Below are positions 49,193 through 58,662 of a stretch of DNA of 64,000 bases, piece by piece. The stretch is taken from positions 1 through 64,000 of the forward strand of contig JAHHGY010000005.1 of the NCBI GenBank assembly GCA_019359635.1. Direction: 5' to 3'. The position numbers and the translations under genes are program-made. Below the pieces are notes generated by a model. That model saw nothing but the letters and a program-made list of their open reading frames with translations. It did not search any database and was not told the DNA's origin. The DNA is from Chroococcus sp. CMT-3BRIN-NPC107 (GTDB lineage Bacteria > Cyanobacteriota > Cyanobacteriia > Cyanobacteriales > Chroococcidiopsidaceae). Positions within the stretch are counted from its first letter, which is position 1; each line of letters begins with the position of its first letter.

Positions 49193-50110
49193 TTAGTTAG
49201 TCGCCGTACAACAGGGAACTAAGGGTTCTCTAGCAATTTTATCCAATCCGACCGAATCTAATAAATCTGCCCACTCATTAATTAAAGCAGAATTATTTGG
49301 GCTAGATTTACGAGTTTCAAATAGCGCTGTAAGGCTATCATACCAAAGACCATTAACAGCATACAAAGAAGCGCGATCGCTTGCCGATACTTGTTGCAAT
49401 GCGCTTTGTAAGGCAGGATCGAGTTTAACTCTTTGTACCCATCCATCTACAAATATATCCGCCGAACGGTCTTGAGCATTACACACAATAGATAAGTACC
49501 AGTGGTAACTTTTGCCTACTTGCAAAGGTTTTAAACCAGGCAAACTAGCAAAATTGATACTAGCTATACCACCAGTTTTGTTTGGGGTAAGATTTTTTTG
49601 ATAAACTTCGTTATCGTTTTCGTCTAGTAACGATAGTTCTAAAATATCGGCGGAAGTTTGGGGTACGTAAAAGAAAACTACCGGATACTGCGATGTCGTC
49701 ATGCCTAAATTGTTAGCAGGAACTAAAGCTGTTAAAGTGCGATCGCTACTAGAACACCCTCCTCTAGTTGCACCGCCAATTCTCGTCCCTGGTGCGCCTC
49801 GGTTTGAAGCTATGAAAATATTTTTTGACGATCCCCGACGCGCGTAATTGCTCACATTATTGATGGCGGTAGTGGCATAAGCATCGCCGGGACGTACGCT
49901 TAAAGCTCGTCTAAAATTAATTAAAGCGTTGCGATAATCTCTTTTAGCTGTAGCTGAGTAGCCCAGACGCATATACTTGTTGTATTGCGATATGGTAGCT
50001 TGAGCAACGGTTATTGGTGCTTGGGGAGTCGCCAAAATTGGCGCTAAGGGCATCAAACAAGTTGTTGCTAAAATTGCAGGTAAGTATTTCGACCAAAGAT
50101 TGCGTTTCAC
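49193..50110 (-). CDS. DUF928-family exported protein with TPR-like N-terminus
   Basis: The 305-residue protein has a signal peptide (MKRNLWSKYLPAILATTCLM, cleaved near TVAQA). A single TPR-like segment follows (about 50-90, YRNALINFRRALSVRPGDAY), then a beta-rich domain (110-230) with QYPVVFFYVPQTSADILEL and KSYHWYLSIVCNAQDRSADI, which matches the uncharacterised DUF928 family. The C-terminal part (235-300) is helical and ends in a Cys-Cys pair. DUF928 genes are often beside CHAT or haemagglutinin-type genes in cyanobacteria, as here. It is expected in the periplasm and has no known biochemical role. Confidence 0.85.
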   Translation of the reverse strand: MKRNLWSKYLPAILATTCLMPLAPILATPQAPITVAQATISQYNKYMRLGYSATAKRDYRNALINFRRALSVRPGDAYATTAINNVSNYARRGSSKNIFIASNRGAPGTRIGGATRGGCSSSDRTLTALVPANNLGMTTSQYPVVFFYVPQTSADILELSLLDENDNEVYQKNLTPNKTGGIASINFASLPGLKPLQVGKSYHWYLSIVCNAQDRSADIFVDGWVQRVKLDPALQSALQQVSASDRASLYAVNGLWYDSLTALFETRKSSPNNSALINEWADLLDSVGLDKIAREPLVPCCTATN

Positions 50111-50359
50111 TGGGATCGCCTCTTATTTATTATTTTTGCTAGTTTTATTGAGATTATCTGTAATATTTTGTGGGGAAATATTGAGATTCAGTCTTACCTT
50201 GCTGTCATTATATCTGCTGGGGAAATTGAGAAGTTGGTGAATTATTAAGGTTAGTTGAGATCGTGATATTAAATTAAACATTATTGTTGAAGCAAATTTC
50301 GGACAATTGATAAATTTAATTAACTATAAATGCTTTAGGGAGGCGATCGCACCCATCTT

Positions 50360-52073
50360 CTATAGTCGATAGTTGAAACTAAAATAGAAGCCATCATCTT
50401 GAAGATTGTTCCCGCGATCGCTTAGGTTAATAAATAGGGGGGCATAGTCTAACCTTAAGTTGAGTTTTGGCAAAGGTTCCCAAATCAATCCCACTCCTGC
50501 ACCTAACAAAAACCTTTGAGTGGGCAAAAATTCATTATTCGGGTTATCTGTTACATTCCAGACTGCGCCCGCATCTACAAAATGGGGCAATTTGCAGTAC
50601 AGGGATTCCGGCTTCATTGCGTTGCAAAGCAATTTGGTCTTCAATTGATAATCTAAAGCCATTATCCCCCGCCCGAACATTTTGCCTGTAACCGCGTACC
50701 GATTGACCGCCCCCAAGCACAAATAATTGCGATGGAAGTAGACTGTCTGGTGTTAGTGGCACATCTACTTGCACAATTAACAGTTGGTTGTTACCTAGTA
50801 ATTGCACTCGCTGCACTTGACCTAACCAACTAAAAAAGAGTCCGTCGGCTTTTGGTGCAGGTCTACTTGTAGCGTCAAATAAGCCTGTACCGACGCTAAA
50901 AAGCGATCGCTATGACCAAGCTCCACGCGGATCTCGGCGCACGTAGTCTTGTCCAAATTTCACCACACTGGTACGGTTATCAGTGTTAAAAAAGTTTAAA
51001 GTATCATCACTAACAAAAGTTTTACCGTCCTCTAAAGTAAAACCTACTGATAAGGCAAATTCTTCGCGCAGCGACCTAATTAAAGGTTGGCGAAAACTAA
51101 TTTCATAGGATTCTTGTTCGCCTTGAAAGCCAAATTGATTAAAGGGTGCTTCAATAATTTGCGTCCGATTTGGTGCGGCTCTCAGTTGAATTGTCCCATT
51201 CATAGCATTAACGGGAACGCGATAAGCAAAATCAAAAATATCCGAGCCATTTTGCTGAGTAAAATAATAACTTGCTCTAATTTCGTCGCCAATTCCAGTC
51301 AAATTACGATAACCCAAGTTTAGCCAAATTCTTTCCGAGCCAATACTTGGAGGCGAATAATTATCAATCCCAACTGTGCCGTAAAATGGATCTGCTTCTG
51401 TAACTCTAACTGTAAGAATACTTTCCCTAATTCGCTACCAGCACGCAAACTTGCTTCAATATTTTGAATTAAGGGATCGAGACGTAATAATCTTAATTGT
51501 TCTTCAATTCCAGCATTATTTAAAGGGTTTATTCCTCCTAAATTTATACGACTGCGAATATAATTAGGATTTAACCTGCGCGTACCATCAATTTCAATTG
51601 CCGTTAAGCTACCTTCAATAATTCTAATTTGGACGATTCCATCCACGATTGTTTGATTAACTACAATTGCTCGTGATGTTAGATAGTCACGATTGAGATA
51701 AAGCTGAGTAATGGAGTCTGCAACACCTCTTAATTCTTCTAAAGATAAAATTTTTCCGGCAAAAGGTGCGGTGACTGCATTAATTTCTCCATCGCTAAAT
51801 ACGGTACTACCCGTAACTTCTATTTTTTTTACCGCAATTGTTAGTGAGCTTGTGGGCGTAAGAGTGGGCGCAGGTACTGGTGTAATAAGTATTTGGGGTT
51901 CTGGTGATGGTACGGGCGTAGGCAAAGGAGCAGGCTGTAAAAAGCGATCGCGGTTTGGATCGGTCGGTTTGTGGTTTTACTGCAGGTGTTTGTTGAGCAA
52001 ATAAACTAGAATTTTGCGCTTCAGGTAGATATTTAAAAATAGCGACTTCTGGCGGCGGTGTTAAGTGGGGCAT
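50360..52073 (-). pseudogene. Second TpsB (ShlB/FhaC) gene, inactivated by multiple lesions
   Basis: The reading frame pieces together into one full-length TpsB of about 570 residues. It has a proline-rich N-terminus, POTRA (VKKIEVTGSTVFSDGEINAV), the barrel with GGGQSVRGYRQN and a C-terminal YFSFNYRL. It needs four corrections: a frameshift near 51960-51975, a missing A in the GGGAAAGT run near 51423, an in-frame TAG at 50910-50912 within WS-stop-RSLFSVG where homologues have an aromatic residue, and an extra T near 50580. The rest is well conserved, so inactivation is recent. It is divergent from the broken haemagglutinin-CHAT gene, presumably its former partner. Confidence 0.85.
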
Positions 52074-52332
52074 CGGATGATACTAAAATTATAAAAAAAT
52101 AGGTTGCAATTAAACTGAATTTGTATCAACTTTATCAAATAATATAAACAAAAAAATAAAACTTTTTGTTAAGTTTGGCTTAAGAAATAATAGTAAATAG
52201 AAAAATGCTGTACTTTACAGAAAGCAATTAGTCTAACACTATAGATCGAAAGCAGGTAGAAAAATTGCTAACTTTAAAAATTGGAATTTCCTCGCGTAAA
52301 TTTTGTCATTAATAATTATTTATTGTTAAACT

Positions 52333-55007
52333 ATGTTTTATAGTCTTCCCCCTAATAACTCCGTAGGAATAGTCGTTTATCCTTCCTCAAATAAGGCAAA
52401 AGCTCCACAAAAACTTTTAGCCCAAACTATTACTCCCACCGCCGATGGTACTAATACCATAGTTAATCTTGATGGCAATCAGATAGATGTTAGTGGCGGT
52501 CAACTATCAAGCGATCGCGCTAATTTGTATCATAGTTTTGCCCAATTTGGTCTTAGTTCCGAGCAAATAGCTAACTTTTTATCCAACCCAGACATTAGAA
52601 ATATCTTGGCAAGAGTAACCGGAGGCGATGCCTCGGTAATTAATGGCTTAATTCAAGTTAGCGGCGGCAATTCCAACTTATTTTTAATGAACCCCGCCGG
52701 AATTGTATTTGGTGCAAATGCGAGTTTAAATGTCCCGGCGGCTTTTACAGCTACTACTGCAACAGGAATAGGAATTGATAGCAACTGGTTTGCAGCAACA
52801 GGCACTCAGGATTATGCAACACTTGTAGGTACTCCTAATAGTTTTGCCTTTACGAGTAGTCAGCCAGGAAGCATTATTAATGTTGGCAACCTTAGTGTCA
52901 GCCAAGGACAAAACTTGACTTTACTAGGGGGTACAGTTGTTAGTAGCGGCAAGTTAGCGGCTCCAGGCGGTCAAATTACCATCGCCGCAGTTCCGGGTAC
53001 AAGCATAGTCACAATTGGCGAACAAGGGCAGTTGCTAAGTTTAGATGTGCAAGTACCCCCAGCCAGTTCTCTAACCAACTGGACGCTACCAATTGCCTCT
53101 TTGCCACAATTACTCACCGGTGGTAATGTTAGTAGCGCTACAAACCTCACAGTCAACGAGCAAGGTCAATTAGTCTTAACTGGCGCTGGAATAGAGGCAT
53201 CACCTGGTAGTGCGATCGCATCTGGCACTATCGATACATCAGGTCAAATTGGCGGAAAAGTCCAAGTATTAGGTAATAAAGTTGGATTAATTGGCACAAA
53301 CATCAACGCTTCCGGGACAAACGGAGGCGGTAGCGTCCTCATCGGCGGCGATTATCAAGGTGCTGGGACTATACCAAGGGCTACTCGGACTTACGTGAGC
53401 CGTGACACTTCTATTGCTGCTAATAGTCTTGTTGATGGTAATCTAACAATTAATGGTGTTACCGCTACTCCCGGTACAGTCGTGACTTCTACAGATACAT
53501 TGACATTCACGCCGCCTGTAGATGCTACTGGTAATATTAATGCTTTTATTATTAGGGCAAGCGATCGCGTTTCATCTTCTACCCCAGTGCAGATAGCAAT
53601 TAATGTTGCACCAACCCTTACACCATCACCAACCCCTACACCAGACCCTACGGTATTAATTAGACCGCAACTGCCAGAGCGATCGCCAATAACTACCCCA
53701 AACAACCCACGTTTAGTTAGCAATCCTCTAGTTAACGTACTGCCACCGGAAGCCCAGTTTACCAGTGAATTTGAAAACTACTTAGGACTATCAAGTAGTG
53801 CAAGCTTGTCTAGCCAAGAAGATGAGCGCCAAATTGCCCGACGAATAGAGCAGAGCAGCAAACTGGAGCAAAACCAGCGTTTATCTATGTCAATTTTGTG
53901 CCGCCAGAAATTAATACTCTGGCAACGCCGCAAAAATCCACCAAAGTTTTAGAAAAAAATACAGATCAACTAGAGGTAATTTTAGTAATGCCTCAAGGGG
54001 AGCCAATTCGTAGGCGTATACCCGCAGCTACCAGAAAGGCGGTACTCGCCACCGCAACTAAACTCCGCAACGAAGTAACCAATACAAGAAGACTCCGCAG
54101 CACCAGTTATTTAGCTTCATCCCAGCAGATGTATAGCTGGCTAATTGCACCCATCAAGAGCGACTTAGAAGCTCAAAATATTACTAACTTAGTATTTTTG
54201 TTAAATGCTGGTTTACGTTCTATGCCTGCCGCTGCAATGCACGATGGCAAAGGCTTTTTAATCGAAAAATATAGTGTTGGTTTGATGCCAAGTATTAGCT
54301 TGACAGATACTCGCTATGTGAATATCAAAAATTCTCAAGTTCTAGCCTTGGGAATATCCGAAAGCACTCAAGGTCAAGTTCCTTTACCTGCCGTAAGTTT
54401 TGAATTATCTACCTTAGTAAACTACTTATGGACTGGGAGCAAATACATTAATCAATCCTTTACGCGGCAAAACCTCAAGTCATTGCGCCGCCAGCAACCA
54501 TATAGCATCGTTCACATGGTAACTCATGCCGATATTAGTTCGGGTGCGGTGGATAATTCTTATATTCAATTATGGAACGATCGCTTGCGTCTCAATCAAA
54601 TTCGTCAATTAGAACTCAATAATCCTCAAGTGGAAATGTTGGTACTAAGTGCGTGTAGAACGGCTTTAGGTAATGAAGATGCAGAGTTAGGTTTTGCCGG
54701 ATTAGCCGTAAATGCGGGGGTAAAAACTACGGTTGCGAGTCTCTGGTTTGTCAACGATACGGCAACGGCAGCCTTTATGACTCAGTTTTATCGGTATTTA
54801 AATACAGCATCAATTAAGGCGGATGCAATGCGACAGGCACAAGTAGCAATGGCTAAAGGAGAAATTTCGATTAAAGACGGCCGTTTGCAAGGTCTGGGAG
54901 CAGTAAAAGGTTTGCCAATTCCCCAAGCAATGGTTAACTTACCCAATCAAAACTTCTCTCACCCTTACTTTTGGTCTGGTTTTACTATGGTTGGCAATCC
55001 TTGGTAA
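52333..55007 (+). pseudogene. Filamentous haemagglutinin-CHAT fusion, split by one frameshift
   Basis: The 5' part (52333 to about 53860) encodes a TPS-like domain (NLYHSFAQFGLSSEQIANFL, ILARVTGG, NPAGIVFGANASL), then a short beta-helical region and a Pro/Thr-rich linker (TPSPTPTPDPT). The 3' part, in another frame, encodes a CHAT domain with the catalytic His codon at 54525-54527 (VTHAD) and Cys codon at 54654-54656 (LSACRT). Restoring one A at the AAA run 53860-53862 joins them as SSKTGAKPAFIYVNFVPPE, the usual linker of cyanobacterial haemagglutinin-CHAT fusions. The N-terminus lacks a clear signal peptide, so the 5' end may also be damaged. An internal ATG at 53898 could still express the CHAT part alone. 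Confidence 0.85.
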
Positions 55008-55133
55008 TCAAGGCTTTGGGCTAGGAATGGACAGATTACTGCGATTGGTAGCTATATACTTAACATTTAAACAAGATTTATTCAACTAGATAGGAGTATA
55101 TTTTTATTTTGTATGCTGTTGTACTTTGTTTGA

Positions 55134-55301
55134 ATGATTAAACCTTTAGGATTTGAGCAAAATGCTAAGACAACATCACAATTGTTGCTTTTAGAGAAAT
55201 GCGATCGCATTTTTGCCTCATTTCGGGAAAAGCTACTTACTCAGTTGAATAATTTAAATAGCGAACACTCAAGCAGTTCGGCTCGCTCGTTTACACTTTA
55301 A
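55134..55301 (+). CDS. Possible 55-residue protein upstream of the FHA operon
   Basis: An ATG at 55134 opens a frame beginning MIKPLGFEQNAKTTSQLLLL, then a HIP1 octamer in codon register (TGC GAT CGC) and a charged helix, ending at TAA 55301. It stops 26 bases before the FHA/zinc-ribbon gene, which suggests an operon. No good ribosome-binding site is seen and I recognise no family. The protein is predicted helical and soluble. The sequence is more protein-like than the surrounding spacer. Confidence 0.4.
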   Translation: MIKPLGFEQNAKTTSQLLLLEKCDRIFASFREKLLTQLNNLNSEHSSSSARSFTL

Positions 55302-55327
55302 ACCTAATTTTGGGAGCATCTCACATT

Positions 55328-55819
55328 ATGCACAAGATAGCCTTGGAATGGGTGGAAGAAGGTCGCAACCGTTCTCAAGCTTTTACTTTTGATAAGCCAA
55401 ACGAACAGCCAATTCGGATTGGCAGAGATGAAAGGCAGTGCGATGTCATAATTAAAGATTTAGCAAAAACTGTTTCTGGCTTGCACGTAGAAATATTTTT
55501 TGATACAGCAAAATACACTTTTTACTTACGTAACCTGACTAAAAATAGAGACAAGCCAAACCCTGCTTGGGTAAACGGACAAAAAGTTGTAGAAGAAGAT
55601 ACAGCGCTCAAACATCGCGCTATTATTCAACTAGGCAAAATGACACTAACAGCTAACGTCACCTCTGATATGCCAGAAGATACGCCCGTAAATGGATTAA
55701 AGTGCCATGTCTGCGGTCATGTTTCCCCCCAATCAAGTTTGTCTTTAGTATGTCAGTGGTGCGGAACTTCTTTAGCCTCAGCGCCTACTGCCGTCTACTT
55801 TCCCGACGAAAAACCATAG
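55328..55819 (+). CDS. Forkhead-associated (FHA) domain protein with C-terminal zinc ribbon
   Basis: The 163-residue protein starts MHKIALEWVEEGRNRSQAFT; I prefer the ATG at 55328 to an upstream in-frame TTG at 55310. Residues 25-110 form an FHA domain, which binds phosphothreonine peptides: the conserved GR is in IRIGRDERQ, the S-x-x-H in VSGLHVEIF and the N-G in WVNGQKV. Residues 120-150 hold two CxxC knuckles (CHVCGH and CQWCGTS) expected to bind zinc. It is the first clear gene of a plus-strand operon with a second FHA protein, 33 bases away, and a membrane protein. It is probably an adaptor in Ser/Thr kinase signalling. Confidence 0.9.
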   Translation: MHKIALEWVEEGRNRSQAFTFDKPNEQPIRIGRDERQCDVIIKDLAKTVSGLHVEIFFDTAKYTFYLRNLTKNRDKPNPAWVNGQKVVEEDTALKHRAIIQLGKMTLTANVTSDMPEDTPVNGLKCHVCGHVSPQSSLSLVCQWCGTSLASAPTAVYFPDEKP

Positions 55820-55852
55820 TTTTATCTTTGCTTTAATACCCAACACCCTCTT

Positions 55853-57856
55853 ATGGAAATTCAACTAAGCTGGGAAGACCCCACGTCCGGGGAGTTATTT
55901 GAACCACTTTTATCTGCACCTATAGCTTTTGGTAGAGAAGCAGGTCAAATTCCTTCCACAATTAACGATCAGCCAGTTTCGCCAATTATTCTTGCCAGCA
56001 AGCAAGTTTCGCGCTTTCATGCCTTAATTACTGTAAATAACGGGCAACTGACTATTGAAGATCGGAGCGCCAACGGGACGCTAATCAATGGCGATCGCCT
56101 AACCCAATCAACGCGTCTTTTAAATAGTGGCGACACTATCAAATTAGGCGCTTACGAAATTACGATCACTATCGAGTCGCAGACTAATAACATTGAGGCG
56201 ACAGAAGTTGTAGTTGGCGACCCGTCGGCGACGGAATTTGTAGTTCCTTCCTCAACAATTGTTTTTAACCCAGAAACGGACATTCTGGAAGCTCAAGCTA
56301 GTATCCCGCAAGAAATTAGCACCCCAGGACAAGCTTTCCCCCCCCCTTGTTTTGCTGCCGAAAGAGTATCCATTGCCGATATAAACGCCGCAGGTTTACC
56401 CATTGAAGAAACCGACTATGTGAGCTTAGGTGCTGGTATGGGGAGCTTTACTTGGGCAGATACAATGCGCTGCTTTGGGGTAAGAGCCGATCAAATTGTA
56501 GTTTTAGGAATTGAAAAAAAGCCCTACGGTCGCTATCAGCGTTTATGCCAAAACTCGCAAATTCCCGCTCACGAGCGGCTGCGATCGGGTTCTGACTCCT
56601 GCCCAGACAATATTTGGGGCTGGCCAGGCTATGCTTGGCGAGAGTCTTTTAAAGAGTTTTTTAGAGGACAAGTAAGTTCGGCAATTAAGCATCTGTGGCA
56701 AGTATTTTCCGAACCAGTGTTGGCAGATACCTACACGCCAAAATCGGGGGATGTATTTGCTTCAGTAGATCGAGAAGCGGCAAGAATTGGTTGGGACAAA
56801 ATGCTGCGTTACGGTCGTTTCCGGGCAATTCGCAAAACTGAAGATGGTCGCTACGTTATTGCTTATTCTCGCACTCAAGGCAATCGCCAAGATCGTCGCT
56901 TTTTGCTCGCTCGCTACATCCACATGGCTCCGGGTTATCCAGCTATTAAGTTTTTACCAGACTTGCAGGCTTACCGCGAAAAATACCGCGATTTTAAGTC
57001 GGTAGTTAATGCCTACGAAGAACACGAACACGTTTACAAGCATTTAACTACCTTTGGTGGAAGTGTAATTGTTCGGGGTAGAGGCATTGTTGCTTCCCGA
57101 ATTATTCAGCGCATATCAGAAATTCGCCGCCAAAACTCTAATATTACAATTTTGCATTTAATGCGATCGCCCAAACCGGAAGGTAACAAGTTTGGAGTCG
57201 CTCAACGCAAAACCGAAAACCAGTGGGAGTTTCAGCCCTACAACTGGCCCAAAGGAACGTGGGGGGGTGATATGAAGAAACGTTTAGAAGAAGGTAGCCC
57301 CGTCGAACGCCAGCGCCTGCTCACCGATTGGGGCGGTACGACTACCGCCGACCGCTCGGACTGGAAAAAGATTGTCAGTGGCGGATTGCAAGCAGGATGG
57401 TACACGATCGCTTTTGGTAAAGTAGACCGAGTAGAGCAAGACGATAAAGGGCGGTTAGTTACCTATTTAGAAACTAGCAATATTAAGGGCGAAAGCAAGC
57501 TCAACGCTGACTTTATTATCGATTCTACCGGACTTGATGCCAAGCCTGCGGAAAGTCCTTTTCTCAACGATTTGGTTACTCATTACAACTTGCCTCTCAA
57601 CCCTTTAGGACGGCTGCACGTCGCCAATGATTTTGAGCTTGTCGAGATGCGAAACGATCGCGCTCGGATGTATTGCGCTGGGGTAATGACTCTAGGCGGT
57701 CCTTACGCCCCTGTAGATACCTTTTTAGGGTTGCAGTACGCGGCGCAGTGTGCGGCGGATGGTCTGGCAAGAGCGCGCGCGCCAAAGGCAAGTCGCCTCA
57801 ATGGTTTGGGTTCTTTCATTCAATGGATTAAGTGGGCAACTAATCAAACACCATGA
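55853..57856 (+). CDS. FHA domain fused to a Rossmann FAD/NAD(P)-type oxidoreductase
   Basis: The 667-residue protein has an N-terminal FHA domain (residues 15-110: FGREAG, VSRFHALIT, RSANGTLINGDRL), a spacer, and a large oxidoreductase-like region (about 180-650). That region shows a dinucleotide-binding motif YVSLGAGMGSFTWADTMRCF (near 190) and a second, GSVIVRGRGIVASRIIQRIS (about 405-420), as in two-Rossmann flavin monooxygenases. It also has ADFIIDSTGLDA and a late MYCAGVMTLGGPYAPVDTF segment like the FAD-closing motif. The substrate is unknown. The FHA domain would target or regulate it through threonine phosphorylation. Its stop overlaps the start of the next gene by four bases. Confidence 0.85.
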   Translation: MEIQLSWEDPTSGELFEPLLSAPIAFGREAGQIPSTINDQPVSPIILASKQVSRFHALITVNNGQLTIEDRSANGTLINGDRLTQSTRLLNSGDTIKLGAYEITITIESQTNNIEATEVVVGDPSATEFVVPSSTIVFNPETDILEAQASIPQEISTPGQAFPPPCFAAERVSIADINAAGLPIEETDYVSLGAGMGSFTWADTMRCFGVRADQIVVLGIEKKPYGRYQRLCQNSQIPAHERLRSGSDSCPDNIWGWPGYAWRESFKEFFRGQVSSAIKHLWQVFSEPVLADTYTPKSGDVFASVDREAARIGWDKMLRYGRFRAIRKTEDGRYVIAYSRTQGNRQDRRFLLARYIHMAPGYPAIKFLPDLQAYREKYRDFKSVVNAYEEHEHVYKHLTTFGGSVIVRGRGIVASRIIQRISEIRRQNSNITILHLMRSPKPEGNKFGVAQRKTENQWEFQPYNWPKGTWGGDMKKRLEEGSPVERQRLLTDWGGTTTADRSDWKKIVSGGLQAGWYTIAFGKVDRVEQDDKGRLVTYLETSNIKGESKLNADFIIDSTGLDAKPAESPFLNDLVTHYNLPLNPLGRLHVANDFELVEMRNDRARMYCAGVMTLGGPYAPVDTFLGLQYAAQCAADGLARARAPKASRLNGLGSFIQWIKWATNQTP

Positions 57857-58293
57857 CACCTATTTTATTTGGACGTTGGCAAACTCGCCTATTTCTCCTC
57901 GCCACGATTGGATTAATCGTTAGCTTACCTTTCGCTTTGGGCATTATTGGCCCTAATCCCGACGGTAATTTTCACCCAATTTTCTTTTGGGTCATTTTTT
58001 GGGTAGGGGTTTTAGGCTTACTGTGGGATATTCTTTATAACTACTTGCAACAGTATTTATGGGATCACGACTGGCCCGGTGCGTTTCAGTTTTTTGCTTG
58101 TATTGCCGAAGGCATTGTTTTAGGATTGCTGCTCAAGTTTGTAGGTTTACCGTTTGTAGACCGCAACGTATTTGACCTGGGATGGTTTATCGTCCACTAT
58201 ACGGCAGTTTCGATAATTGCTTACTTCTTATCGTGGGCAGTGATGCGGATACTATTCCCCCGATGGCGCTTTAGGGGCGGTAAATGGATTTAA
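57853..58293 (+). CDS. Small four-helix membrane protein of the FHA operon
   Basis: The 146-residue protein has about four hydrophobic helices (for example LFLLATIGLIVSLPFALGII, FFWVIFWVGVLGLLWDIL, FFACIAEGIVLGLLLKFVGL and a final WFIVHYTAVSIIAYFLSW) and a basic C-terminus RWRFRGGKWI. No catalytic motif is visible. Its ATG overlaps the stop of the FHA-oxidoreductase gene (ATGA), which argues for translational coupling and a shared complex, perhaps a membrane anchor or quinone/electron partner. A terminator follows 25 bases after the stop, closing the operon. Confidence 0.85.
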   Translation: MTPILFGRWQTRLFLLATIGLIVSLPFALGIIGPNPDGNFHPIFFWVIFWVGVLGLLWDILYNYLQQYLWDHDWPGAFQFFACIAEGIVLGLLLKFVGLPFVDRNVFDLGWFIVHYTAVSIIAYFLSWAVMRILFPRWRFRGGKWI

Positions 58294-58318
58294 AAACAAA
58301 CTAATAGCACTTTTTTGT

Positions 58319-58345
58319 AAAGACGTTGCATGGCAGCGTCTTTTT
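58319..58345 (+). terminator. Intrinsic terminator closing the FHA operon
   Basis: AAAGACGTTGC (58319-58329) pairs with GCAGCGTCTTT (58333-58343), with one G-U pair and a three-base loop, and a T-run follows. It shares its core with the hairpin at 646-670. Confidence 0.8.
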
Positions 58346-58371
58346 CATGGTGAATGTCTACACGCTGATAT

Positions 58372-58387
58372 GTTAAGGAATCTTAAC
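58372..58387. promoter_or_regulatory. Inverted repeat upstream of the 34-residue membrane protein
   Basis: GTTAAG and CTTAAC flank a GAAT spacer. It lies 87 bases before the start codon of the microprotein gene, in an AT-rich leader. It could be a transcription factor site; it only partly resembles the cyanobacterial Pho box. Confidence 0.35.
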
Positions 58388-58474
58388 TAAATTAAAGTTT
58401 TTAGACTTTTATGTGTAGAGTTAAGAGCAATCTGATAAATTTAGTACATACAATAACTTCAATAAGATTCCATC

Positions 58475-58579
58475 ATGAAACCTACACAAAAATCAACTAA
58501 CTTAGGCTCCACAATAGCTATGGGTGTTGCAGTAGCTTTAACAAGCGTCAGTATTATTACGATCATGGCATCTTTTTAA
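58475..58579 (+). CDS. 34-residue single-helix membrane microprotein
   Basis: An ATG at 58475 encodes a basic N-terminus (MKPTQKSTNLGS) followed by one hydrophobic helix of about 20 residues ending in a final Phe before TAA at 58577. The topology is that of small membrane subunits common in cyanobacterial photosynthetic and NDH complexes, but I do not recognise it as any of these. It stands alone between a terminator and the convergent PHP gene. The charged start and uninterrupted helix argue for a real protein. Confidence 0.5.
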   Translation: MKPTQKSTNLGSTIAMGVAVALTSVSIITIMASF

Positions 58580-58662
58580 ATCTAAAGCAGTCTAATATTT
58601 TTAATATTGCTTTACGTTACCTGCTCAGAAATGAGGAGGTAAATTTTTTTTATGGCTGTATA

